DNA of 64,000 nucleotides from CAMLOF01 sp041913045. Lineage in GTDB: Bacteria > Pseudomonadota > Gammaproteobacteria > Burkholderiales > Burkholderiaceae_C. Where the stretch lies: assembly GCA_041913045.1 (NCBI GenBank), contig JAYSGB010000006.1, positions 62,001 to 126,000 of the forward strand, read 5' to 3'. Each line of letters starts with the position of its first letter. Positions within the stretch are counted from its first letter, which is position 1. A program made the translations under genes and the position numbers. Of the stretch, positions 55,431 to 63,417 are shown piece after piece. Under the pieces are notes generated by a model, which saw only the letters and a program-made list of their open reading frames with translations, did no database searches and was not told the origin of the DNA.

Positions 55431-56189
55431 TCAGATGCGGCGGAACACCACGTCCCACACGCCGTGACCCAGGCGCAGGCCCCGGTTCTCGAACTTGGTG
55501 AGCGGGCGGTAGTCGGGCTTGGGCGCGTAGCCGTCCAGGCCGGCATCGCTGGCGGTGTTGGCCAGGCGCGGCTCGGCGCTCAGCACCTCCAGCATCTGTT
55601 CGGCATAGGGTTGCCAGTCGGTAGCGCAGTGGATGTAGCCGCCGGGCTTGAGGCGGCTCACCAGCTTGGCCACGAAGGGTGGCTGTACCAGGCGGCGCTT
55701 GTTGTGTTTCTTCTTGTGCCAGGGGTCGGGGAAGAAGATGTGCACACCGTCGATGGAGCCCTCGGTCAGCATGTGGTCGATCACTTCCACCGCGTCGTGC
55801 TGCAGGATGCGGATGTTGGTGATGTCCTGTTCGCCGATGCGCTTGAGCAGCGCGCCCACGCCGGGCTCGTGCACTTCACAGCACAGGAAGTTGTCTTCCG
55901 GGCGCACGCGCGCGATGTGCGCGGTGGCCTCGCCCATGCCGAAGCCGATCTCGAGAATCAGCGGCGCGGTGCGGCCATAGGCCTGGGTGGCGTCCAGTGG
56001 CTGGCCGCTGTAGGGCAGCACGAAGCGTGGCCCGTACAGCTCAAAAGCCTTGGCTTGGCCGGTGGTGGTGCGGCCTGCGCGCTTGACGAAGCTCTTGATC
56101 GTCTTGGGGTGCGCCACGTGGGCGGGTGCCTGAGCGTCGCTGGTCGAGTCGGCGGCAGGGCTGGGGGTGTCGGAAATGGAGGTGTTCAC
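55431..56189 (-). CDS. trmB: tRNA (guanosine(46)-N7)-methyltransferase
   Basis: A 252-residue SAM-dependent methyltransferase for tRNA G46. ILEIGFGMGEATAHIAR is the SAM loop, GVHIFFPDPWHKKKHNKRRLV contains the catalytic region (here in part), and GYIHCATDWQPYAEQM follows. The start is a GTG at 56189 overlapping the gluQ stop. An N-terminal Ser/Pro/Ala-rich tail of about 30 residues precedes the fold. Confidence 0.95.
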   Translation of the reverse strand: MNTSISDTPSPAADSTSDAQAPAHVAHPKTIKSFVKRAGRTTTGQAKAFELYGPRFVLPYSGQPLDATQAYGRTAPLILEIGFGMGEATAHIARVRPEDNFLCCEVHEPGVGALLKRIGEQDITNIRILQHDAVEVIDHMLTEGSIDGVHIFFPDPWHKKKHNKRRLVQPPFVAKLVSRLKPGGYIHCATDWQPYAEQMLEVLSAEPRLANTASDAGLDGYAPKPDYRPLTKFENRGLRLGHGVWDVVFRRI

Positions 56190-57115
56190 GGCCCGGGATT
56201 GTAGAGACCCCGAGGCTGGCAGGCTTGCCGCCAGTCGGTTGTCCAGGCCGTCAGGGCCTGTTGCACGGTGCCGCCATGCGGGGGCAGGCCCAATGCGGCA
56301 GCGGCCTGGTGGAGCGCCGCCAGCGGGTTGCTCAGGTCCACGGGCTGGGCGCCGTTCTGCTTGCTCAACTTCTCGCCATTGGGGCCCAGCACCAGGGGCG
56401 TGTGCAGGTATGCCGGGGTGGGCAGGCCCAGCGCCCGCTGCAGCACGATCTGTCGTGCGGTGTTGTCGGCCAGGTCTTCGCCACGCACCACATGGGTAAT
56501 ACCTTGCGCGGCGTCGTCCACCACCACGGCCAACTGGTAGGCCCACAGGCCGTCGGCGCGCCTGAGCACAAAGTCGCCCACCTCGCGGGCCACATCCTGT
56601 TGCTGTGCGCCCAGGCGGCGGTCGTGCCAGGGCAGCGGTGTGGGCAGTTGCAGGCGCTGGCATACCGCTTCCACGTGCAGCCGCCATGCACGGCCGGGGC
56701 GGCCTTGCAGCCCGCCCCGCTCCGGGCGGCAGGTGCCGGGGTACACCAGTTCGGCATGGCGCTCGCGGCTCAGGCCTTGCGTGGCCCAGGCGTGCTCAAT
56801 GTCTTTGCGGGTGCAGGCGCAGGGATAGGCCAGCCCGGCGGAGGCCAGCTTGTCCAGCGCATCTTGGTATAGCGCCCCGCGTTGCGACTGCCACACGGGT
56901 GGCTCGTCGGCCACCAGCCCGCAGGTGGCCAGTTGTTGAAGGATGGCGACATCCGCGCCCGGTACGCAACGCGGGGTGTCCACGTCCTCTATGCGCACCA
57001 ACCAGCGCCCGGCGTGGGCGCGAGCGTCCAGCCAGCTCGCCAGCGCAGCCACCAGCGAACCAGGGTGCAGCGAGCCGGTGGGCGAAGGGGCAAAGCGGCC
57101 GACGTAGCCCGCCAT
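56186..57115 (-). CDS. gluQ: Glutamyl-Q tRNA(Asp) synthetase
   Basis: A 309-residue truncated glutamyl-tRNA synthetase that glutamylates queuosine at the tRNA-Asp anticodon wobble position. FAPSPTGSLHPGSLVAALAS is the HIGH region, EKLSKQNGAQPVD the KMSKS equivalent, and cysteines in YPCACTRKDIE and YPGTCRPERGG form a zinc site. The anticodon-binding domain is absent, which separates it from GltX. The start at 57115 (MAGYVGRFAPSPTG) is clear. Confidence 0.95.
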   Translation of the reverse strand: MAGYVGRFAPSPTGSLHPGSLVAALASWLDARAHAGRWLVRIEDVDTPRCVPGADVAILQQLATCGLVADEPPVWQSQRGALYQDALDKLASAGLAYPCACTRKDIEHAWATQGLSRERHAELVYPGTCRPERGGLQGRPGRAWRLHVEAVCQRLQLPTPLPWHDRRLGAQQQDVAREVGDFVLRRADGLWAYQLAVVVDDAAQGITHVVRGEDLADNTARQIVLQRALGLPTPAYLHTPLVLGPNGEKLSKQNGAQPVDLSNPLAALHQAAAALGLPPHGGTVQQALTAWTTDWRQACQPRGLYNPGP

Positions 57116-57125
57116 CGGCGCTCCG

Positions 57126-58226
57126 TCAGGCGATGGCCAGCGCCAGGTCCAAGCCCGAGACGAAGGCGCTTTCCACGCGGTAACCCAGGCACCAGTCGCC
57201 GCACAGGCCAATGCCCAGCTTGGCGTCCCAAAGGTAGGGGCGGCCCAGCGGCTTGCGCGTTTGCGCGTAGCGCCAGCGGTGGGCCACGGCATGGCTGGGC
57301 GTGGCACGTATGCCGGTGATCTCGGCAAAGCCCTTGAGCAGCTTGGCGGCCACGCGCTCGGCGTCGTCTTCCAGGTGCTCGGCAGACCACTCGGGGCTGG
57401 CCTGCACGGTCCAGCGTTCCACCTGGCTGCGGCCGGGTTTGCTGGTTTCGCGCGCCACCCAGCGGATGCGGTGGTGGTCGCTGCGCGCTGCGTGCCAGTG
57501 CGGGCCGAACTGCGCCAGCCCAGGCTGCATGGCTTGCGGGAAGGCCAGCATCAGCGTCCAGCAGGGTGAAACCTGCACGCCCGTCAGCGCGTCGAGCAGG
57601 GCCGGGGCCAATTGGGATGCTTGCAGCAACTGCTGCGCCTGCACGTGGGGCAGGGCGAGCACCACCTGGTCAAAGCCGCCGTGCACCTGCTGGGCCCCGT
57701 CGGGCGATTCGGTGCGCAACTGCCACTGCTTGGGGTGAAGGGCATCGGGTTCGATGCGCGTGACCTGGGTCTCCGGCAGCACACGGGCGTTCAGGCGGCC
57801 GTCTGCCAGTGGTTCGGCCCAGGCCTTGACCAGCGAACTCATGCCGGGCGTGGCCACCCAATGCACTTCGGTGGGGGCAGGGGCGGTGGCCAGCGTCTGG
57901 CCCAGCGCGTCAAGCACGCGCACGGTGTTCACGCGCCAGGGGGCAGCCAGGCCAGGTGTGGTCTTGAGCGCCAGCGCAAAGCGGGGGTCGCGCACCGTGA
58001 AGTACTGCGCGCCATGGTCGAAGCCACCAAATTCGCTGCGGCGCGTTGCCATTCGCCCGCCAACGCCCTTGCTTTTTTCCAGCAAGGTCACACGGTGGCC
58101 CGCTTGCACCAACGTTCGCGCACAGGTTACCCCAGCCATGCCTGCGCCCACCACGGCAATGTGGCGTGGCGGCGCCGAAGGACCGTTGGCAGTGCGTTGG
58201 CTGGGTGCGCGCTTCGGTTTCGGCAT
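57126..58226 (-). CDS. FAD-dependent NAD(P)-type oxidoreductase (renalase-like)
   Basis: A 366-residue flavoprotein with the dinucleotide motif IAVVGAGMAGVTCARTLVQAG and then LLEKSKGVGGRMATRR, FGGFDHGAQYFTVRD and the C-terminal LGIGLCGDWCLGYRVESAF. This combination is found in renalase-like and related amine oxidoreductases of proteobacteria. The ATG at 58226 follows GGAGAA at good spacing; 22 upstream in-frame residues are less likely. It is 10 bases upstream of gluQ. Confidence 0.88.
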   Translation of the reverse strand: MPKPKRAPSQRTANGPSAPPRHIAVVGAGMAGVTCARTLVQAGHRVTLLEKSKGVGGRMATRRSEFGGFDHGAQYFTVRDPRFALALKTTPGLAAPWRVNTVRVLDALGQTLATAPAPTEVHWVATPGMSSLVKAWAEPLADGRLNARVLPETQVTRIEPDALHPKQWQLRTESPDGAQQVHGGFDQVVLALPHVQAQQLLQASQLAPALLDALTGVQVSPCWTLMLAFPQAMQPGLAQFGPHWHAARSDHHRIRWVARETSKPGRSQVERWTVQASPEWSAEHLEDDAERVAAKLLKGFAEITGIRATPSHAVAHRWRYAQTRKPLGRPYLWDAKLGIGLCGDWCLGYRVESAFVSGLDLALAIA

Positions 58227-58298
58227 AGGGTTCTCCGTAGATGTGGGGACTGTCTCTTCAGGACTCACTGTAACAGCGCTTGCGCTCATCAAGCGTGG

Positions 58299-59261
58299 TC
58301 ACCGTTGGTAGTGGTTTTCCAGAAGAGCTCGGCGGGTTTGCGGGCTGGCCAATTGCGTGAGCCACCATTCCATGGCGCGGCCATGGGTGTTGCTGTCGGC
58401 CGACAGGCGGTCTGCATGGGGCAGGCGCCATGCGTAGCCTGGCTGGTAGATGCGCGGGGGCAGGGCCACATCCTTGCGCACCAGGTGCCCTGCTTGTATG
58501 TAGGGCTGTACCAGGGGCAACGGCAGCGATCCGCAGCCCAACCCGCGCAGTTGCGCTTCGAGCTTGTGCTGCATGGTTGGTACCGTCAACACGTCTTGCC
58601 CCGGCAACAGGCCAAAACTCAGGCCGCCGCCGCGCTGTGTGGAGTCGGCCACGGCGACCACGCGGTGCCGCTGCAGTTCGGCAGCTGTGAGCGTGTGGGA
58701 AACGGAAGCCAGCGGATGGTGTGGCGCCACGACGAACACAAAGGTCACCTCGCCAAGTTGCTCGAAGCGAAGGCTGGAAGAAGATGTGCCGTGCATGGAT
58801 ACCCCCAGCGCCAGATCGGCCTGGCCGTTGAGCACCACTTCCAGCGTGCCCGAGAGCGTTTCCGAGCGCAGCCGCAGCCGGGTGGGTGCCCCCAGGCTGT
58901 AGAACGCCTCGCACAGCTCGAACAGCGTGGTGCGCGAAACAATGGCATCTGCCGCGATGGTGAACTGCGGCTCCCACCCCGTGGCCACCCGTTTCACGCG
59001 CTGTGCCACCGCATCCAGTTCCAGCAACAAGTGTTCGCCCGCGCGCAGCAACTCGGCCCCCGCGGGGGTGAGCTGCGCACGGCGCGACCGTCGATCGAAC
59101 AGCAGCACGTCCAGCGCATCTTCCATCTGGCGCACGCGGTAGGTCAGGGCGCTGGGCACCAGGCCCAACTCGCGGGCGGCAGCGGCCATGCTGCCGGTGC
59201 GGGCCACCGTTTCCACCAGGTGAAGGTTTTCGGGGGAGAGGGCTACGCGCTGTTTTTGCAT
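58299..59261 (-). CDS. LysR-family transcriptional regulator
   Basis: A 320-residue regulator. The N-terminal HTH is in SPENLHLVETVARTGSMAAA and the following RELGLVPSALTYRVRQMED; the co-inducer-binding domain makes up the rest. It is divergent from the pirin gene with a 117-base gap, the usual LysR arrangement, so the pirin and flavodoxin genes are likely targets. The 5' extension over the pirin gene is an antisense artefact. Confidence 0.92.
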   Translation of the reverse strand: MQKQRVALSPENLHLVETVARTGSMAAAARELGLVPSALTYRVRQMEDALDVLLFDRRSRRAQLTPAGAELLRAGEHLLLELDAVAQRVKRVATGWEPQFTIAADAIVSRTTLFELCEAFYSLGAPTRLRLRSETLSGTLEVVLNGQADLALGVSMHGTSSSSLRFEQLGEVTFVFVVAPHHPLASVSHTLTAAELQRHRVVAVADSTQRGGGLSFGLLPGQDVLTVPTMQHKLEAQLRGLGCGSLPLPLVQPYIQAGHLVRKDVALPPRIYQPGYAWRLPHADRLSADSNTHGRAMEWWLTQLASPQTRRALLENHYQR

Positions 59262-59378
59262 GCTGAAGGCGCCGGTGTTCAGTGAATTTGAATGATGCCA
59301 CCAAACCAGTGCGGCGTCATCGGTGTGCAATATGGATACAGTGAACCCATCGGCATTCAGCATCAACCGGAGGTCCAC

Positions 59379-60080
59379 ATGATCACATTGCGTCGTTCCC
59401 AGGAGCGTGGTTACGCTGACCACGGCTGGCTCAAAAGCTACCACTCCTTTTCGTTCGCGGGCTATTACGACCCGGCACACATGGGCTGGGGTAATCTGCG
59501 CGTCATCAACGAAGACCGCATTGCCCCGGGCACCGGTTTTGGTACGCACGGCCACCGCGACATGGAAATCATCAGCTACGTGCTGCAGGGTGAACTGGCG
59601 CACCAGGACAGCATGGGCAACGTCAAGGGCATTCCGCCCGGCGAGGTACAGCGTATGAGCGCAGGCCGTGGCGTGATGCACAGCGAGTTCAACCACGCAC
59701 CCAACCAGACCACGCATTTCCTGCAGATCTGGATCGAACCCAACGTGACCGGCATTGCGCCCAGCTACGAGCAGAAAGCTTTCGCTGAAACCGACAAGCG
59801 CGGTCAACTGCGCCTGGTGGCCTCGCCCGACGGCGCCGACGGCTCTGTGACCATCCATGCGGATGCGGCGTTGTACGCCGGGCTGTTCGATGGTGACGAA
59901 ACGGCCGAACTGGCTTTGAACCCTGCGCGCCGGGGCTACGTGCACTTGGTGCGTGGTGAGCTGGAGGTCAACGGCCAGCGCCTGCAGGCAGGCGACGCAG
60001 CACTGCTGCAAGGTGAATCCCGCGTCACGCTGGCCAACGGGCACGACGCCGAAGTGCTGGTGTTCGATCTGGAGAACTGA
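59379..60080 (+). CDS. Pirin family protein
   Basis: A 233-residue bicupin. The N-terminal iron-binding ligands are in FGTHGHRDMEIISYVLQGEL and SAGRGVMHSEFNHAP, giving the His, His, His, Glu set; the C-terminal cupin lacks them. Some pirins are quercetin dioxygenases or redox sensors. The ATG at 59379 has GGAGG upstream. It is divergent from the LysR gene and 48 bases before the flavodoxin gene. Confidence 0.94.
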   Translation: MITLRRSQERGYADHGWLKSYHSFSFAGYYDPAHMGWGNLRVINEDRIAPGTGFGTHGHRDMEIISYVLQGELAHQDSMGNVKGIPPGEVQRMSAGRGVMHSEFNHAPNQTTHFLQIWIEPNVTGIAPSYEQKAFAETDKRGQLRLVASPDGADGSVTIHADAALYAGLFDGDETAELALNPARRGYVHLVRGELEVNGQRLQAGDAALLQGESRVTLANGHDAEVLVFDLEN

Positions 60081-60128
60081 TTTTTTCAAGGCGCGCCAAG
60101 CGCCAGTTCATCACAGGAGCAAGCAAAC

Positions 60129-60683
60129 ATGGCAAAAATCATCGTCGTATACCACTCGGGTTACGGTCACACCCAGCGCCTCGCGCAGTCTGTGGCACAG
60201 GGCGCAGGCGCTGAACTGCTGGCCATCGACGCAGAGGGCAACCTGCCCGAAGGTGGCTGGGACGCACTGGCTGCAGCCGACGCCATCATCCTGGGCAGCC
60301 CCACCTACATGGGCAGCGTGAGCTGGCAGTTCAAGAAGTTCGCCGACGCGTCCAGCAAGCCCTGGTACACGCAGCAATGGAAAGACAAAATCTTTGCCGC
60401 TTTCACCAACAGCTCCAACATCAACGGCGACAAGCTTTCTACCTTGCACTACATGTTCACGCTGGCCATGCAGCACGGCGGTATCTGGGTGGGCAATGGC
60501 GTGAGCTTCCACAACACCAAGGCCTCCCAGCGCGACGACGTTGGCTACCTGGCTTCGTCCAGCGGCGTGATGGGGCAGACCCCGTCTGATGTGGGCGCCG
60601 CCGACATGAACCCGGGCGACCTGGAAACCGCACGCCTGCTGGGCGAGCGCGTGGCGCAGCTTGTTGAACGGTTGAAGAGCTGA
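60129..60683 (+). CDS. Flavodoxin-fold NAD(P)H-dependent FMN reductase (WrbA-like)
   Basis: A 184-residue flavodoxin-like protein. KIIVVYHSGYGHTQRLAQSV is the FMN phosphate loop, IILGSPTYMGSVSWQFKKFAD and FAAFTNSSNINGDKL bind the isoalloxazine ring. It resembles quinone reductases of the WrbA/NQO group. Together with pirin it may form a small redox-defence unit controlled by the LysR regulator. Confidence 0.9.
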   Translation: MAKIIVVYHSGYGHTQRLAQSVAQGAGAELLAIDAEGNLPEGGWDALAAADAIILGSPTYMGSVSWQFKKFADASSKPWYTQQWKDKIFAAFTNSSNINGDKLSTLHYMFTLAMQHGGIWVGNGVSFHNTKASQRDDVGYLASSSGVMGQTPSDVGAADMNPGDLETARLLGERVAQLVERLKS

Positions 60684-60734
60684 GTCTTGCCGGTCCGTAC
60701 GCAAAACGGGCCGGTGCCATCGTAAGATGGCCGC

Positions 60735-61430
60735 ATGAAGATTCTCAGCATGCTTCCCTGGGCCGACTGGTTGGCGCTGGTCGGCTTTTTTACGTTGTGG
60801 GTGGGGTACGCCTGGTTCGCCAAGGTGTGGGGCCAGCGGCGGCCTTCTTTGCTTGCCACCACCAACCGGTACCGCGCCTACTGGATGCGCCAGGCCACCG
60901 CCCGCGACCCCCGCATGCTTGACGGCCTCATCACCCAAAGCCTGTCCCAGACGCCATCTTTCTTCTCATCTACCGCGATTCTTGTGATCGGTGGCCTGTT
61001 TGCCGTGCTTGGTACCACCGAAAAGGCCACGGAGTTGATGAGCGAAATACCATTTGCGCAATCCACGCCTCTGATTGTCTTTGAATTCAAGGTTTTGGTG
61101 CTGATTGGTATATTTGTCTATGCCTTCTTCCGGTTTTCGTGGTGTATGCGTCAATACACCTTCGTGGCATTGGTGATTGGGTCCATGCCGCCGCCAGAGG
61201 ATTTTGACAGCGGCAAGTTCGATCGAAAGGTTTACGCAGATAGGGCCGCTGCCATGGTGGGGGCCGCAGCAGAAAGCTTCAACGACGGTTTGCGTGCGTA
61301 CTATTTTTCGTTTGCCGCCTTGGCGTGGTTTGTATCACCGGTGGGCATGATCCTGGCCACGGGATTGGTTGTACTCATTCTCTACAGCCGAGAGTTTCGG
61401 TCAGAAGTGCTCTCCATATTGCGTGAGTGA
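60735..61430 (+). CDS. DUF599 membrane protein
   Basis: A 231-residue protein with about four membrane helices, matching DUF599: LPWADWLALVGFFTLWVGYAWFA, RYRAYWMRQATARDPRMLDG, SFFSSTAILVIGGLFAVLGT and RFSWCMRQYTFVALVIGSMPP are typical. No function is established. It begins 51 bases after the flavodoxin gene. Confidence 0.92.
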   Translation: MKILSMLPWADWLALVGFFTLWVGYAWFAKVWGQRRPSLLATTNRYRAYWMRQATARDPRMLDGLITQSLSQTPSFFSSTAILVIGGLFAVLGTTEKATELMSEIPFAQSTPLIVFEFKVLVLIGIFVYAFFRFSWCMRQYTFVALVIGSMPPPEDFDSGKFDRKVYADRAAAMVGAAAESFNDGLRAYYFSFAALAWFVSPVGMILATGLVVLILYSREFRSEVLSILRE

Positions 61431-61569
61431 TTTTTGTTGATATATGGCATTCTGATAAATTAAATTTTTGATCTATGCCGTGGCTTAATTTGATTGTTAT
61501 CAAATTGTTTTTTCTTTGTTTTGTGAGATATAGGTTGTCGTCTGCGGTTTCAGTTTTTGATTGCTGAAT
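61431..61569. other. AT-rich intergenic stretch
   Basis: The 205-base gap before the chemotaxis receptor gene is strikingly AT-rich relative to its surroundings, including the hairpin AATTTGAT-TGTT-ATCAAATT (61487-61506) followed by a T-rich run. The hairpin stem has only weak pairs, so it is a doubtful terminator for the DUF599 gene. The region may carry the receptor promoter; no consensus could be called. Confidence 0.5.
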
Positions 61570-61632
61570 AATTCCGTTTGAAGATGTTCCCCGGGTGGCC
61601 TGTGGTGACATATCTGAAATTCAAACGGAATT
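61570..61632 (+). promoter_or_regulatory. Inverted repeat in the leader of the chemotaxis receptor gene
   Basis: AATTCCGTTTGAA (61570-61582) and TTCAAACGGAATT (61620-61632) are perfect 13-base inverted complements with a 37-base spacer. The right arm covers the probable ribosome-binding region (CGGAA), four bases before the ATG at 61636. It could be a protein-binding site or an mRNA structure hiding the start. Confidence 0.7.
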
Positions 61633-61635
61633 GCC

Positions 61636-63396
61636 ATGAAAACGGGATTGACGATCAAGTCGCAGCTTTTGTTGCTGATGGGCGTGCTCTTGCTCATGCT
61701 GGTGGGCGTCGGGGCCTTAGGCGCATACGAGTTGCGCATGGCCGAGCGGCGGGTCGAGACCCTTTACGCGGACCGCGTCGTGCCTCTGTCCCAGCTCAAA
61801 AAAGTGGCCGACATGTACGCCGTCAACATCGTCGATGCCGCCCATAAGGCCGCTGATGGTTCCTTCACGCCCGCAGAAGCGCTGAAGGCATTGGAATTGG
61901 CCCGCAAAGAAATCACCGATACATGGCAGGCATACCGAGCTACGCGCCTGACCAGCGAGGAGGCTGCGCTGGTGGCACGCATCGAGCCCATGTTCAAGGT
62001 GACCGATGCCAGGACCGACAAACTTGAGTCGCTGCTGCGTCGCGGCGATCAGGCAGGCGTCGCAGAATTCCGAGCTCGAGAGATGTATCCCGTCTTCGAC
62101 CCATTGCAGGAGGTGGTGGCGGGCCTCATTCAGGTCCAGCTGGATGAATCCCGCAAGGCTTATAACCAGGCCAGATCCGACAGCCAGGCAGTGCTCTGGA
62201 CGGTATTCGCTGCCATTGCGGTTGCGTGCTCGGTGGGAGTGGGCTTGTCGATGTGGATCATTGGTGGACTGGTGCGCGCGCTAGGTGCAGAGCCCCGCGA
62301 GGTGCGCCAGGCCGCTCAGATCGTGGCGGGGGGCGACCTGACCTATAGCTTCCACCTGCGTAAGGGTGACCAAGACAGCGTGATGGCCGCCATGCGGTCC
62401 ATGAATGAGAACCTCAAACGCATTGTTGGCGCTGTGCGTTCGAATGCCGAGAGCGTGGCTGCCGCCACCGTGCAACTGGCACAGGGCACGCAGGACCTGG
62501 CTGCCCGCACCGAGTCGCAGGCCAGCACGCTGGAGCAGACGGCCGCAGCCATGGAGCAACTGGGCACTACCGTGCAGCACAACGCCGAAAGCGCCCAGCA
62601 AGCCAACGAGCTGGCGCTCAGCGCTTCGGGTGTGGCCAGTTCCGGTGGCGACGTGGTGGCGCAGGTGGTGGACACCATGCGCGACATCGACACAAGCAGC
62701 CAGAAGATTGCCGACATCATCGCGGTGATCGACGGCATTGCCTTCCAGACCAACATCTTGGCGCTCAACGCTGCGGTGGAGGCAGCGCGGGCAGGTGAGC
62801 AAGGCCGGGGCTTTGCTGTTGTGGCCGGAGAGGTGCGCAGCCTGGCACAACGCAGCGCCGAAGCCGCCAAGGAGATCAAAGCCTTGATCACTGCCAGCGT
62901 GGAGCGCGTATCCCAGGGCACGGCGCTGGCCGACCGGGCAGGGGCCACCATGGGAGAAGTGGTGGACTCCATCCGCCGCGTTACCGATCTGGTGGGCGAG
63001 ATCAGCTCAGCCACGCGCGAGCAGACGCAGGGCATGGCCATGGTGAGCGACGCCGTGACCCACATGGACCGAGACACCCAGCAGAACGCCGCCTTGGTCG
63101 AGGAAAGCGCCACCGCGACCCAGAGCCTCAGCCGCCAGGCTGCCGCCCTGGTGGACGCCGTGGCTGTTTTCAAGCTGGATGGAGGGCAGGGTGCGATGAA
63201 ACCGTTGATGCCGGTGGTGGTCAGATCCGTTACGGGAAAGGTTGACAGACCATCTGCGCAAGCGTCCGGACCAACCGTGACGCGGAAGCCCCAAACGCCT
63301 TCCGCAGAGCGCAAATCGGCAACCGTCGCGACCCCTCCCTTCAAACCTGCCAAGCCAGTGACGGAGGCTGCAACCGAAGAGTGGGAGAGCTTCTGA
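61636..63396 (+). CDS. Methyl-accepting chemotaxis protein
   Basis: A 586-residue receptor. An N-terminal membrane helix (residues about 10-30) leads to a four-helix periplasmic ligand domain of about 150 residues (4HB_MCP type), a second helix (near residues 190-215), a HAMP domain and the signalling domain, including IAFQTNILALNAAVEAARAG. The C-terminus ends EEWESF, a match to the xWxxF tether for CheR and CheB. It is a free-standing receptor without nearby che genes. Confidence 0.95.
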   Translation: MKTGLTIKSQLLLLMGVLLLMLVGVGALGAYELRMAERRVETLYADRVVPLSQLKKVADMYAVNIVDAAHKAADGSFTPAEALKALELARKEITDTWQAYRATRLTSEEAALVARIEPMFKVTDARTDKLESLLRRGDQAGVAEFRAREMYPVFDPLQEVVAGLIQVQLDESRKAYNQARSDSQAVLWTVFAAIAVACSVGVGLSMWIIGGLVRALGAEPREVRQAAQIVAGGDLTYSFHLRKGDQDSVMAAMRSMNENLKRIVGAVRSNAESVAAATVQLAQGTQDLAARTESQASTLEQTAAAMEQLGTTVQHNAESAQQANELALSASGVASSGGDVVAQVVDTMRDIDTSSQKIADIIAVIDGIAFQTNILALNAAVEAARAGEQGRGFAVVAGEVRSLAQRSAEAAKEIKALITASVERVSQGTALADRAGATMGEVVDSIRRVTDLVGEISSATREQTQGMAMVSDAVTHMDRDTQQNAALVEESATATQSLSRQAAALVDAVAVFKLDGGQGAMKPLMPVVVRSVTGKVDRPSAQASGPTVTRKPQTPSAERKSATVATPPFKPAKPVTEAATEEWESF

Positions 63397-63417
63397 CTTC
63401 CTTCCTACAATTGGTGG

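Noticed and set aside
59262..60089. N-terminal extension of the LysR gene across the pirin gene
   Set aside because: The added 276 residues are antisense to pirin; the HTH begins right after the ATG at 59261.
61487..61506. A strong terminator for the DUF599 gene
   Set aside because: The stem contains almost only A-T pairs and the following tract is interrupted, so it is recorded only as part of the AT-rich region.
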